Positions 38,430 through 50,311 of a DNA stretch of 64,000 nt are shown in pieces. Position numbers and translations under genes: made by a program. The stretch spans positions 4,464,001 to 4,528,000 of the forward strand of contig NC_046680.1 in NCBI RefSeq assembly GCF_009870125.1, in the 5' to 3' direction. The notes under the pieces were generated by a model. That model was given only the letters and a program-made list of their open reading frames with translations. It was not told the origin of the DNA and made no database searches. Origin of the DNA: Drosophila pseudoobscura. Lineage: Eukaryota; Arthropoda; Insecta; Diptera; Drosophilidae. Position 1 is the first letter of the stretch; each line of letters opens with the position of its first letter.

Positions 38430-39432
38430 CTAAGGGCATACGAAGTGGCTCTTGCCCTTGGCTTCACCGACTGCAAGAAGGAGATTTGTCATTGATTAGA
38501 GATTGTGTTGTATACTTAACTGACTCACTTGCTATCTGGAGGCCAAACATCAGGATGAATCCCACCAACGAGGAGACGAAGACCCGCCAGCCGGCATGGT
38601 TCTTGGCCACAATCTCGAAGAAGATCACATAGATCAGCGTGCCGCAGGCGAGGCTCTGAAGGATGCCCGATGCCGTGCTCGGCTCGTTCGCACTGGATGT
38701 CTCGCTGACTGCAATCCCTATGCCCAATCCAATCGGCGTGACAATTGAGAAGACCAGCAAGTAAATGACAGCGATCAGCCACCGGGTGTGGGCCATCATG
38801 ATCTCCATGCCAATGCAGAAGGCCAGCACAAGCTTGTGGACGGCAATGGCACCGCACATGAACCAGACCGTGTCCACGCTCATCTCCAGGCCAATGGCCA
38901 TGCCGCCGAACAGCTCGTGTAGAGACAGAGCCACGATGATGCCCAGTCCACGCAGCCAGTTCGGCTCCTCTGGCTCCTGCTGTTCGACTACTAATTCCGC
39001 TTGAGGCTCCTGCTTCTGACCCTCCTCCAGGACTTCTACAACCACCTTCACAGCCGGCCCCTTTCTCAGCTGCCTCCGCCGCACCACAAAGTGCATGGTC
39101 TCCTCGATGAAGTACATCAAGTAGAAGCCCGTACAGAGGAGCACCTCCGGCAGCCCGAATGGTGTGGGCACCAGCATCCTGCACTGCTGCAGAGCATTTA
39201 CCAACTCAACGACCTCCGGCAGCATGTGTATGAAGGTAGTGGCTATAAGAACACCACCGCCAAAGTTGAGCAGGCAGAGCACAACCATAAATTCGCGGGC
39301 ATTTCCCTTGGCACGCTTCGTCCACTTGTAGAAGCGATCCAGGAGATAGGGCAGGAAGCAGAAGATTAGGGTAACCACCAGGAGAACCACAATGGCCACA
39401 ATCTTGGCCACCATCAGCTGCTGGTCGGCCAT
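38430..39432 (-). CDS. Zip42C.2: ZIP-family zinc transporter Zip42C.2
   Basis: Paralogue of Zip42C.1 in direct tandem, with the same gene structure: exon 39432-38529, then a 41-base last exon 38470-38430. Total 314 residues, ending IGEAKGKSHFVCP. Helix 4 reads LSLHELFGGMAIGLE: Gly replaces the first Glu of the HELFEGMA in Zip42C.1, so one potential metal ligand is missing, while His and the second Glu remain. Helix 5 has AVHK. The cytosolic loop between helices 3 and 4 is shorter, Gln/Glu-rich (EEGQKQEPQAELVVEQQEPE) and lacks the His cluster of Zip42C.1. Both last introns sit at the same place after FGLQI, supporting tandem duplication. Confidence 0.93.
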
Positions 39433-39445
39433 ATCGAGCGAGGTG

Positions 39446-39451
39446 AACTGA
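39446..39451 (-). promoter_or_regulatory. Initiator TCAGTT of Zip42C.2
   Basis: TCAGTT about 39 bases downstream of the TATA start; an overlapping TTAGTT a few bases upstream gives better 34-base spacing. Either leaves a short 5' UTR of about 16-22 bases. Confidence 0.45.
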
Positions 39452-39480
39452 ACTAACTAGCGAAGTGACCATTCAGGCAC

Positions 39481-39488
39481 TTTTTATA
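39481..39488 (-). promoter_or_regulatory. TATA box of Zip42C.2
   Basis: TATAAAAA on minus, 56 bases upstream of the ATG at its far end. GATATC/AGATAGAGATATC words at 39508-39526 are candidate GATA-factor sites. Confidence 0.65.
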
Positions 39489-40691
39489 GTCGGGGGTTGG
39501 CCTACTTGATATCTAGATAGAGATATCAGCAAATTGCCAAATACTCGAATTAAGTTCTTAGGGCTCCGACTTGGGGTGGATATCGGGTGGAAAGAGCTTG
39601 CGAAAATTGAAATTATTTGTGTGGCTTTGTGGCAAGTAATTCTGAAGATGGATGAGCATTTTGTCGGGGGTTTGCGATCTGAACTTTATAAAATGATATC
39701 TTCATTTTGCCAGGTGAAAATCTATGTACATAGGTAAGTTCCATTACCCGTATGAACTTTCTACCGCTTGGTAGAGCTTGTTGGGCGTGTTTCTGGCGGG
39801 GCCTTGAGGTATCAAAGGTAGTTGCCGAACTGAAAATTCAGCTCGTGCTAATTGTATTTTGTTTTTTGTAGACAGGCAAAGCTGTTGGGTGTGTCTGGGA
39901 ATCCAAATGCTATCGTGAGGAGAGGGCTTCAGTTCTCCCTGATAACCTCAGAAATTATTTTCAGCTCTTTCTTTGTTGCCAAAGGCCCACATGACACCAC
40001 TTGTGGTTTTTTTTTTAGTGCTCAGTGCGGAAATACGAGTATGTTCCTAGGAGTAAGGTGGGGGTTATTAAAAGTGTTGGTGGGTGTATGTAATATCATC
40101 CAATATTTTATTAATTACATTAATCCATAATGGTTTTACTGTAAAAATTATCATTGGCATTTATTCAACAATATTATCGCATTTAAATTTAAAGTAATTA
40201 CTATGACTTGAGTGTTTTCTGTTTTATTTGATTCTCTTTTAAGTACACAAATGAATTTAGAAGACAAATGATGTGACGGATGATATGCATATGTTTGTGG
40301 ATGGATATTTTGATATATCGACGTATATCAGAGTTTATCAAAGTTGTTCGCAAACTGTCCCAAAAGATATTGGAAAGTATCCAAAGCATCGTCTTTACTT
40401 GGGGCAACTTGTGGCAGAGTCCCAGTCCCAGTCTCAGTCCAGTCGTGGCCCAGGCACTGTCGTTTGTATCGGCGTCTAATTTAGACGATCGGATGATAGA
40501 TCAATAAACATATACATCCGTGTGTGTGTGTGATTGTAAGAGTGTGGTGGTGGTGGTAGTGGTGGTGGTGGTAATATTCGATGTTCATTCCAGGTTTGAT
40601 TCGCTCTCGTCCCGAAGCCCCTCCTTGATATCGTAGAACGTGTTTCAGTACTTGCTCCCGATGTCCCCCAGTGCTCTCTTAGCCAAACCGC
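39489..40691. other. Spacer between Zip42C.2 promoter and thioredoxin gene
   Basis: No coding exon. On minus an AATAAA near 40158 (TTTATT on plus) is a plausible 3' end of the l(2)01289 transcript, giving a 3' UTR of roughly 530 bases. A GTG-rich run lies at about 40540-40572. Confidence 0.4.
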
Positions 40692-43193
40692 TCAAGACTG
40701 CTTGGGGTGCTGAACGGGTGGCGGCGGTGCTGGCTTAAAGCACTGCAGCAGGAAGGCCGTGTAGATGACAAAGGCCAGCGCCAGGGCGATCAGGGCATAC
40801 ATAAAGATGTTCAGCTCAGGCTGGCGGAAGCGGTTCTTGCGCAGCCACTCCAGCACCTCATCCTCGGATAGTAGATCACCTGAAAGATGGCAGGCTCTCA
40901 GTGAGGGTTCCCAGATCTCTCCTAGAACCACTGACTCACCTCTGTATATGCTGGGGAAGCGGCGACGGAAGTATACCATTGCTGGCAGCTTTGTGACGCC
41001 CCATTTCTTGGCATAGCGTGAATCGGCCATTTTCACAAACGTAATATCCAGATTATCCGTCTCGCTGTCGATATTCTCCAGCTTCTCCAGCGAGGCGATG
41101 CTGTCCGGATGATTGTGCTCATCTAAGTAGAGGGGGTTTTTGGGGCAAGTTAGGGGAGAATGTATTGAGAGCAGAGCTGTCTGTTTGCACTTACAGAAGA
41201 ACACCGACAGGAATTCATTCTCTTCAAGAAGCTTGTCCAGCATTTTTCGGTTGACTTCTTCTATTTCGTTCTTGATTTCGAACACATCTTGTGAGGTAAG
41301 CCATGTGATGACCTTGTCATGTTGATGCATATCTCCGTCATACAGGACGGGTACTTGTTTCCTACAATGGATGCATTTGAAGCCAATCTACTGTCGTGGT
41401 TCCTGTGATTTCTTACCGGTAATACACCAGAGAAGGTATATTGACAATTTCGTATTTCTTCGCTGCGTCTATGCTGGCTATCTTCACAAAGTCAATGCCA
41501 AACATGTCGGCCTCTCCATCGATCTCCTCCAGGTCCTCCAATATTTCCTCGCACTCAGCGCAATCATCATCATCTGACAGGATAGAAGACTTTAGATACG
41601 GGCCAGAATGAATTACTCCAGAATGAACTTACAAAAGAAAACCACCAAGAGGGTGGACTCAGCCATCAGGCGGTCCAGCATGCGCTCGTTGACCTCCTCG
41701 ATTTCGTCGGCCAACTCGCGATTGTCGTCATCAATCAGCCACTCCAAGACCGATTGCTCATTCTGGAGGTCGCCCTCGAACAGCAGAGGATTGCCATTGC
41801 TTTTAATACAAAAAATGTTGGTTTCTTTTCGCCAAGAGTTAAATACTCCTGCTCACCGGAAATATACCAAGGCGGGGAAGGTTTTGATGGAATAGCGTTT
41901 GGCTAACTGCGGATCTTGGATCTTGACCATGTGTATGCCGAAGACATCGCATTCGTCGTCGATTAGCTCCAACCCCTCCAATATCTGGTCGCAGATGTTG
42001 CAGTTGATTTTGTCTACCGAAAAGAAAGCATTTATTTAGACATCTGCTTAAGATGAGTGTGCAACGTTCAACTGGTTAGTGACAAGCGAAAGAAGGGTTA
42101 GCGGTGTGTGAGGAGAGGCCGAAGAAAACGCCGTAAAAATAAGGTATTCGCGTCCAAACTAAATTCCAGCAAATTCCAACAGATTCGCAACGTCTGATCG
42201 TAAGTCATTTCTAGTGGACATTTAATCTTGAAAAGAGAGACAAATTTAGTTTGGTCGTAATACGTTGGAAGCCTGGTTTTAGTATAGTAAAGAATAGTAC
42301 AGTTCTTGGATAGAACATGGAACAGAGCTCCTGTTGATGGTTAGGCACGGTTAGAGCTCAATCGAACATGCGTTCGACTTCGAGTTGCGAGTTGCGTGAT
42401 TTGTATTTTTACACATGGAATACGGGAATACCTTGTTTTTGGATACGTTTTCTTTTACGTGAAATGTAGCTTTGTACGAATTGGCTGGATGAGTGTTTTG
42501 TAGTGGTAGTGGTGGTCAGGTTGCTTTCTTTAAGACTAGAGGGTGAACAGAAACTGCGACAGAAGGCGGGTTGCTTCCCCTTGCGCTCTGGCGGCACTGA
42601 GTGCGATTCACGTTTCGGTTTTCGGTTGTGGTTTCGGTTTCGGGTTTTTGTCAAGGATAGATACATATTTGTGGATATGTTTTGTGGATTGTGTGCGATG
42701 TTTTGTTTGAGGACAGGGGGGAATATAACAATTCAGAGTGTGTGAGAATATGAGACAGAGTTTGAAAAACAGTTGATATGTATGTATATGATCAAATCGA
42801 TATGTTTCGTTGTGGTGCTACTTACAGAAGTACACAGCGAGATATTGGGTCTCCTCCACCATGGTCTCGAGCATTTGCCGTGTAATGAGCTCGATGCGAT
42901 CCTCGGTCTTCTGTGTGATCAGCCACTGCAGCACCTCCTCCTCCTCGCTGAGCTCACCTACGAAAGACACCGTTTAGTATCGTTCAGATACTCATCTATA
43001 TAGGTAGTACCCTCAAACACATTGGGTATGCCTCCCTCGAAGTAGACCAATGCCGGATACTCGTGGACGCCGTAGCCATCGGCCACAGAAAAGTCTCTGG
43101 TTTTCACAAACGTTATGCCGTGCTTGTCGCAGTCGTCGTCGATGTTCTCCAGCTCCTCCAGGACCTTGGTGCATTGCTCGCAGCCATCGGCAT
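40692..43193 (-). other. l(2)01289 Trx modules 12 to 15 and membrane anchor
   Basis: Module 12 (43193-43011, 42957-42826) has CEQC; module 13 (42013-41857, 41799-41633) CNIC; module 14 (41573-41417, 41361-41195) CAEC; module 15 (41122-40940, 40879-40692) has HNHPDSIASLEKL with no Cys. Modules 13 and 14, like module 1, have a phase-2 internal intron within Arg after Y-F or Y-Y; the others use phase 1 within Gly. The last exon runs into the transmembrane helix and ends PAPPPPVQHPKQS. Confidence 0.88.
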
Positions 43194-46100
43194 CTGGATG
43201 TCGCAGTCGGGTTTCAAATAAACACATTACATTACTCAACAAGGACTGCACACGAGGTCGGGGCTAGGACAACATACTATGGGCAAGCACTACACATAAA
43301 CTAAGGCACAGCAAAAGTTGACGGGGAGCGTGAGAAGATGTTGGGAGAACTTGTCTTCTTTGAGAGTTTTACGAGTATATATAGTACAGTACACAATACA
43401 AAGCGGAGAAACAGCACAGCTAAAGACGAAAGATATAGGGTTTCGGGTATGACAGATAAGGGGGGACGAGAGAGAGAGAGATATAGTTCTGGCAAAGGCA
43501 ATAAAAACAGTAAGATAAGTAACGCCCATACATTTCAATTCTTCTATGTAGCGGGGTTTTTGAAGCCACGAATGCATGAGTGTACGTGTGCCTGCATATG
43601 CATACAGCCAAGTCTCAAGTACTTCAAGACGGCGGCTCTCTCAAGTCGCATACGAGAGAGCGGCTAGCTTTTGAGCGCTCTCTTATAGCTTTTCGAAAGC
43701 AGTTTAAGAGACGAGACCCTGGAGCCACTTTCAAAATTTCGTTCCGAAAAATTGTATGGGCGTTACTTATTTTACTGTTGTACTGTCTTTGGTTCTGGGT
43801 AGAGTTACATTCGCAGTACAAAGTGGAGGAGGTGGTGCGTGTGGTGTGGTGCGGATGGGTTGCGGTTTCTGTAGGTTTCTGGAGGTTTCTGGAGGTTTCT
43901 GGGTGGTGGTGGTGGTTATGTGGTTAAACATTCTTGGACTCATTCCAGTTGCACGATCTATACAGAAAGGTGCGCTACCATCTTCATGCTTGCCAGCTGA
44001 TGAATCCGTTGATGCAGCCGCCGCTGCCGACCCATCTGCCCCACCAGCAGCCGCCTCGCCAGCATCTGTTTCGCCGCCGAAGGCGGCAGCAGCACTGGCA
44101 GCTCCACCCTCCTGCTGATGCTGTTCGCGTTCCTTTTTCAGTCGGGCCTTGCGGGCCGCTTTCGATGTGCAAATGTCGCATTTTGTTTTGTTCCCTAAAT
44201 TCATTTCGTTATTTGGTTGGTTGTTGGTTGGTTTTGAGCAATTTTTGTGTGGTTTTGGTTTGATTTTTCAGAGAGATCATATTCGTAAATAGAAATATAA
44301 ATAAAGTCTTGATTGGTTAGATACACAGAGCGCGATAAGTGGCTTAAACTAGGTTGAAGACTAAAATGTTAACTACAATTACACAGAGCTCGCTGCAAAC
44401 TTTTTGCGCAAAAGCGTGATTTTCAATCCCTCAAAGTACGCACTACACACACTGCACGAAATGTGACAAAATATAAGTTATTTCTGTTGGCGATCGACAT
44501 AAACATTAAAGATGTGCATCTAGACAATTTTTAAAATGAATTTCGAATTTGACATTGTACTTTGTGAGAATTGATCATCACCAAACCGAATGCAGCATTG
44601 AGTACCTTACGCTTCATGGTATAAGAATAGTCGCCATATCTGGGAGAGACTTTGGTGCCGTGGATGAAAACTTACAGAAGTAGACAGCTATGGAGCCCGA
44701 CTCTTCGATCAAATGAACGAGTCGTTCGCCTTCGAGATCTTCAATCACATCTCCACTTGGATCCTTTTGCGTGATCAACCAAGTGAGGATTTGCTCTTCT
44801 TCATAAAGATCCCCTATGAAGTGCCGAGAAGACAGCGTCATTTAAATGATCCTCACGGATTGCTTTAGCGATTAACCTACCGGCGTATATGACTGGCTCC
44901 TTCGATGTGGGCTTGAAAAAGACGATGGCCGGCAGGGCAAAGACTCCGAACTCCTTGGCCATTTGCTTGTCGTCGATCTTCACAAAGTCAATGCCCGCCT
45001 TGTCCGCTTCATCGTCAATGTGCTCCACCTCGACGAGCACGCGAGGACACTGCTTGCATTCGTCGCTATCTAAAGTTCAGTCACGGATAAAGCTCTATAG
45101 CTCCTGCTCTCCGGCATGATCAGTACTTACAGAAGATCACGGCCACGTAGTCCGAGTTCTTGCGAATCTTCTCAAACATCTTGCGGTTGACCTGCTCGAT
45201 GTGATCGGTCATCTCCATGTTGGCCGGACTGGTCAGCCAGTCGAGAACCTCCTCCTCGTCGTCGATGTCGCCGTCGTAGTTGATGTACTTGCCCTTGCGG
45301 AAGTAGGTCAGACCGGGAGGGTTCCTGAATCCGTACTTCTTGGCCATCAGCTTGTCGTGCATTTTCACTACATAAATGCCATACTCGGCGGCCTCGTCGT
45401 CGATTAGTTCGATGTGCCGCAGCACGCGAGGCGAGTCGGGATCGTCTTCTTTGTCTGCAATCACCATTCAGATTAATAGTGTATCGCCGGATAATAGTAC
45501 GGAGTTGTTCAGAATGGTTTAAGTGTTTATCTTATTGGTAGCTTGATTTTGCTTGTGTTGTTTTTGGGCAGTTACAGTTTTTAGTGGGCGCGCTTAGATA
45601 GTATATGCTTCCTACATATAGATTCCTTAGACTTAGCCTTAGCCTTTACCTTATAGCCTTTGGCTGGAAAGTATACTTACAAAATACAACCGCTAAAAAG
45701 TCTTTGGTGCCTATATATTCGAGGAGTTGATCACGATTAATAAGCTCTATGCTTTGGTCGGCCTTCTGCTCGAGAATCCAGTTGAAGACCTCTTGGTTGC
45801 TCTCCAGATTGCCTGTTTGTACAACATGGAGAAGCAATGGATGTAATTGGTATTTGTTCAAGCAGACACTTGTAGATATATCATCAGCCACTTCATGGCA
45901 CATACCTGTTGGCTGCAGTTTGTCAATCAATCATGAGTTTTTCTTGAATTCTATATATACAAAATTTATGGTTTCTTTGTCCTTCTTAGCCCCACCGATC
46001 GAGCTTGCCAGCTTGACCCCCACCACCCACTATTCCATAATTTATGGCAAGCATGGTGTCTTTTTATATGGACAAGAAATTGGTAACAAATATACATTTT

Positions 46101-49100
46101 CATTGTTCATATGCATACGTATTCCCTTACCACGTTTTAAAATAATTTTTAATTGCCTTTCGGACTGTTTGAAAGTATTTAAATCACAGATAATTCTTTT
46201 TGTTCTTTTGCTTTGACAAAAACAACCAAAAATTGTGTGGAATTGGATTTTGATTTGGATTTGCTTAAATAAGAGAACCTAAATTCATTTGATTTCGATG
46301 GCTTTTTATTGTGAATTTTTACAATTGATTTGTGGAGCTTAGTTTTACAAAAATGTGCTTGCGGTTCTTACAATTTTCGATTTTCAATTTTCAGGCATTG
46401 AAAACCCGTTTGACAAAAATACATTTGCTTGATCTTGACTTTAAGGCTGCTGTTCAACGTAAAAAATAGCGGTTTACACATGTAGGATTTAGTGACAGAG
46501 TGATAGAGTTTAGCTAACATAAGTGATATAAAGATATAATATTCGGTATTTCGCCAATACCGATAACAAATATAACAGCGAGCGGTATGGTATCGCATCG
46601 CTCTCAGAAGGAAACAAACGAAACAAAATGGCTGGCTACATTGCATGCGAGGCAAGGCCATTGTTCAGCGAGAAGTCTTAGACTTTGTAACAGCTCAATG
46701 GTTACAGAAAAATTAAGTATACGGTCTGCTCGTATCTGGCTATTGTGTCTCGCACATAAATATCTAGCTACAAAATGTGTATATGTCGTAAATGGCTCTT
46801 TTATCAGATATGTATGTATGTGTGTTGTGTGTTGTGTTGTGTATATAGAATAACGTGTGGTGGGCTCTCATCTGTACATGTTTTAGTTAAAATAGTTAAC
46901 AGTTTTTGCCATTGCAAATTGTAAATTGCTTCAAAAAATATTTCTTTTGTTCCGTTTTGTTTGTTTTGTTTCATTTCGCTTCGTTTGGTTTGGTTTGGCT
47001 TTGATTTGTTCTTCTTTTGGCTTCTTTAAATTAGACTAGCTACATAAATATGTTTGTATGTATGTAAATTGTATATTGTGACAAAAAGTAGTAGTATCAA
47101 AAAGTGTACGCGCTCTTGTTATTGACAATTGCTGATTGGTTTGTTAATAACAAAGCTGTCTGGCTAAATAGTAACAAGTGAAAGTTCTCAGAAGTTTGAT
47201 AGTTTTTTTGTTGCACTAATTGCTTTTAGTTTGAACATCGACAAAATGCAACAAATGTTGGGGTTTAGTTCAGCTTAGAGCTACAGAACTGGGGGCGGGC
47301 CCCCTCCGAAGATAGTTGTAGCGAAAATATCAAAAACATAGTTTATGTTAGTTATGTGTACGTTTTATGTTTTTGTGTGTGTTTGTTCATTAGTTTTTTG
47401 TTTGTTTTGGGTTGCGTGTGATTCTGCTTTCGAAAGATCTTCTCAACGTGGAACAACGAGTTGTGTCTGCGGCTCAGAAGGACAATGTGCGGACAATGAT
47501 CGGATCTGCTCGGACACCGAGGATGATATTATAGTAGCGTTATGTTTATATACACACAGCCATGCGTATTCACAGGTTATTCAGTTACTGTCGTCAGTCG
47601 GCAGTCACTCATTGGTGCATATAGCATTTATACAGAAACCTGTCATTGAAGGTTCTTTTGACGGCTGTACAGGCTTGGGTTTGATGGTTTTGTTTTGGTT
47701 TTGGTTTGGTTTCGGTAGTGTTTTTTTGGTATCGGTGAAGAACAGTGCGAATACGTGCTACTGAGTATTGGGTATGGCATATCATTCAATCATACAATCA
47801 CTATTCAACTGATTTAGCAACTGGCTTTATACTCAGTTAAACTGCCTTACTCCCACAGAGAGATATCCTGAAAAATGAGGTCATACAAATTTTTTAGTCG
47901 ATTTTGGAAAAAATTAACGCCTGCAAGACACAAAAGAGAGAGAAAAGAGAAGAGAAATAAACATATAAAGTAACGACCAAATTGTGCGTGTCTGTACGTG
48001 TCTATGTATGGGCACAACAACAACAACTACTACTCGAATGAGATTGGTACAGGACAATGAGAGTGGTGCAGCCAGAGGGCTCTAGAATGGTCTGTGTCTT
48101 GGCGGTTGTGGCGGGGGTGGCGGGTGTGGATGGCACTAGTACAATCTATAATGACTACGAGGGATAGTCCGATAGTCCGTGGACTACGTACCGGTTTTAA
48201 CATTCAGCTTGCCGGACTTCTTTGACGACTTCTGCTTGGACGGCTTCTCCACCTCCTGGGACTCGTCGTCGTTGTCGTTCTGCTGGACCTTGGCGACGGG
48301 CTTTTTGCCAGCCTGCGGCTTGTTGCTGCCGCCTCCCGCCCGCTTGTTGGCATACGACACCTTGACCAGGGGCTTGCCATCATCGTCGTCGTCGTCGTCG
48401 TCATCGTCATCCTCGTCATCATTGGCCTGGGTGCGCTTGGGCTGCTTCTTGGAAGGCACTGGCTTGCTAGCAGGCTCTGGCCTCCTGGCTGCTGGCTTGG
48501 TGGCCGCCGATGCGGCGAACTGGAAGTTGCCGCCGCCGACGCCGCCCGCCCGCTTGCCCTGATCGCCGTCGCTGTGTCCGATCCGCTGGGCCGTCATTTT
48601 AGGAACTTTCGTTGACTTCTCCAATTTGGTTGGACAGCATTGGAATGGTTTGTAATCGTTGGGCACGAAATTGTTGCCGCGCTTAGCTGAATGGCCGTCG
48701 TGGCCCAATCCAACATAGAAACATTCGTCATCTGTGTGGGCAAACAAACAAAAACATTTTGTCAGATTGTTTAGTTTTAAGAGATTTTTGTTGTTGCTTT
48801 ATTTTTGTAAAATTTATTTTTAAATTATTTTTTGGTTCACTAACAACAGAAGGTTCATTGCGATAAATCATCATCAAAAAACAGAACGTTAAAACAAGAG
48901 TGCATCAGAGTAGGCGGAAATAAGAATAAAAGTCGTCGTTAACTTGCTTTCAAAATTGTTTCTTTTCTCCAAACACCTCCGGAAATACCACACAGACAGA
49001 GAGTGAGTGAGAGAGAGAGAGACAGAGAAAGAGAGCAGTTAGTACGATTTCGATTCGATTTTCATTGTTTTGAAACTTGAAAATTCACAATTCAAGCTTC

Positions 49101-50280
49101 AAAGTTGAAAGTTGAAAATTGAAAGTTTCCTTGTTCTAGAGTAAAAGAAGCGTGCTTTATGAATGGAACAGAATTGAATTTGAATTGTTTAAACTTAATT
49201 TTCGGTTTTCGTATTATTTAGATTATACAATAGATATCACAACTAATAACTGACAAAATGCTTTTGATGCTGACTGTACAGGTATCGGATTTTCAGATAT
49301 TCAGATATTCAGATATTTAGATATTCAGATATTCAGATATCGGTTCTAATTCATATTTTCATTTTCTATATCGAGTTTTTTTCCCGGGGCTGTACATTTT
49401 GGACTTATTTATGCACATATGTACATACATATATTTTAGGAGCATCCACTGTATTTTTCACTTGATTGATTGATTTTTGGTTGTTTTTGTTTCATATAGA
49501 CATTTTTGTAGGTCAAAGCGGGTTCGAGATTAATCATTATAATTAAACAAACAGAACGATTACTTAAAGTATTAAGAGAAAATAAATAAACCAAACAAAA
49601 TAGTTATTAACAGATTTTTCGTCTCGTTTAACGAACAAATTGACTTTTCCAAATTACAAAAAGACGATAGTAAGTTCCATTGTTGAAATAATTTCAAACA
49701 TTGTGTCAGCTATGATATTGAATTTGTTTTATTTTTTTTTTTTCAATTATTCTTCAATTTTTGTTGATGTACCAAAGACTTTTAGACTTAAGAACTGAGT
49801 GAGGTTGAAGCTTCGGTTAGGGTTTAACATTCAGAGGGCAAACATTGACTGGGCTCGATTATTTTTTGGCATGACTGTGTTTCCCTCACGTGAGATGGCT
49901 TTAGCACAGAAGCTACTATGCGCTAGACGGGAGTCTATGGGGAATACGTGACTGGTTACCTGGGCTGAATGCATTACTTTTTGAATTCCTTTCACCCAAG
50001 TCTGTAGATAGACAATGAAATTAGCTGTAGTCGAAAGTATCTAGAAGAGTTTCTGCGTGTGTCTGTGTGTGGGTATAGGGAGTGGGGAGTGGGGGAGGAC
50101 CAGAGGTTGCGAATTGAACATGGAACAACTTCGGTTAGTGCATCAGTGGCAACTCACATTCAGGTATTACCTATTTCATCTATAAGCCGACCCGAGCATA
50201 GATCAGCAAGCCGATGTATCGTTCGGCCCTTTGCCGTGTGCCTATATTTTGGCTTACTTTTCACATCTTCTTCTTCGTCT

Positions 50281-50311
<31 letters not shown>

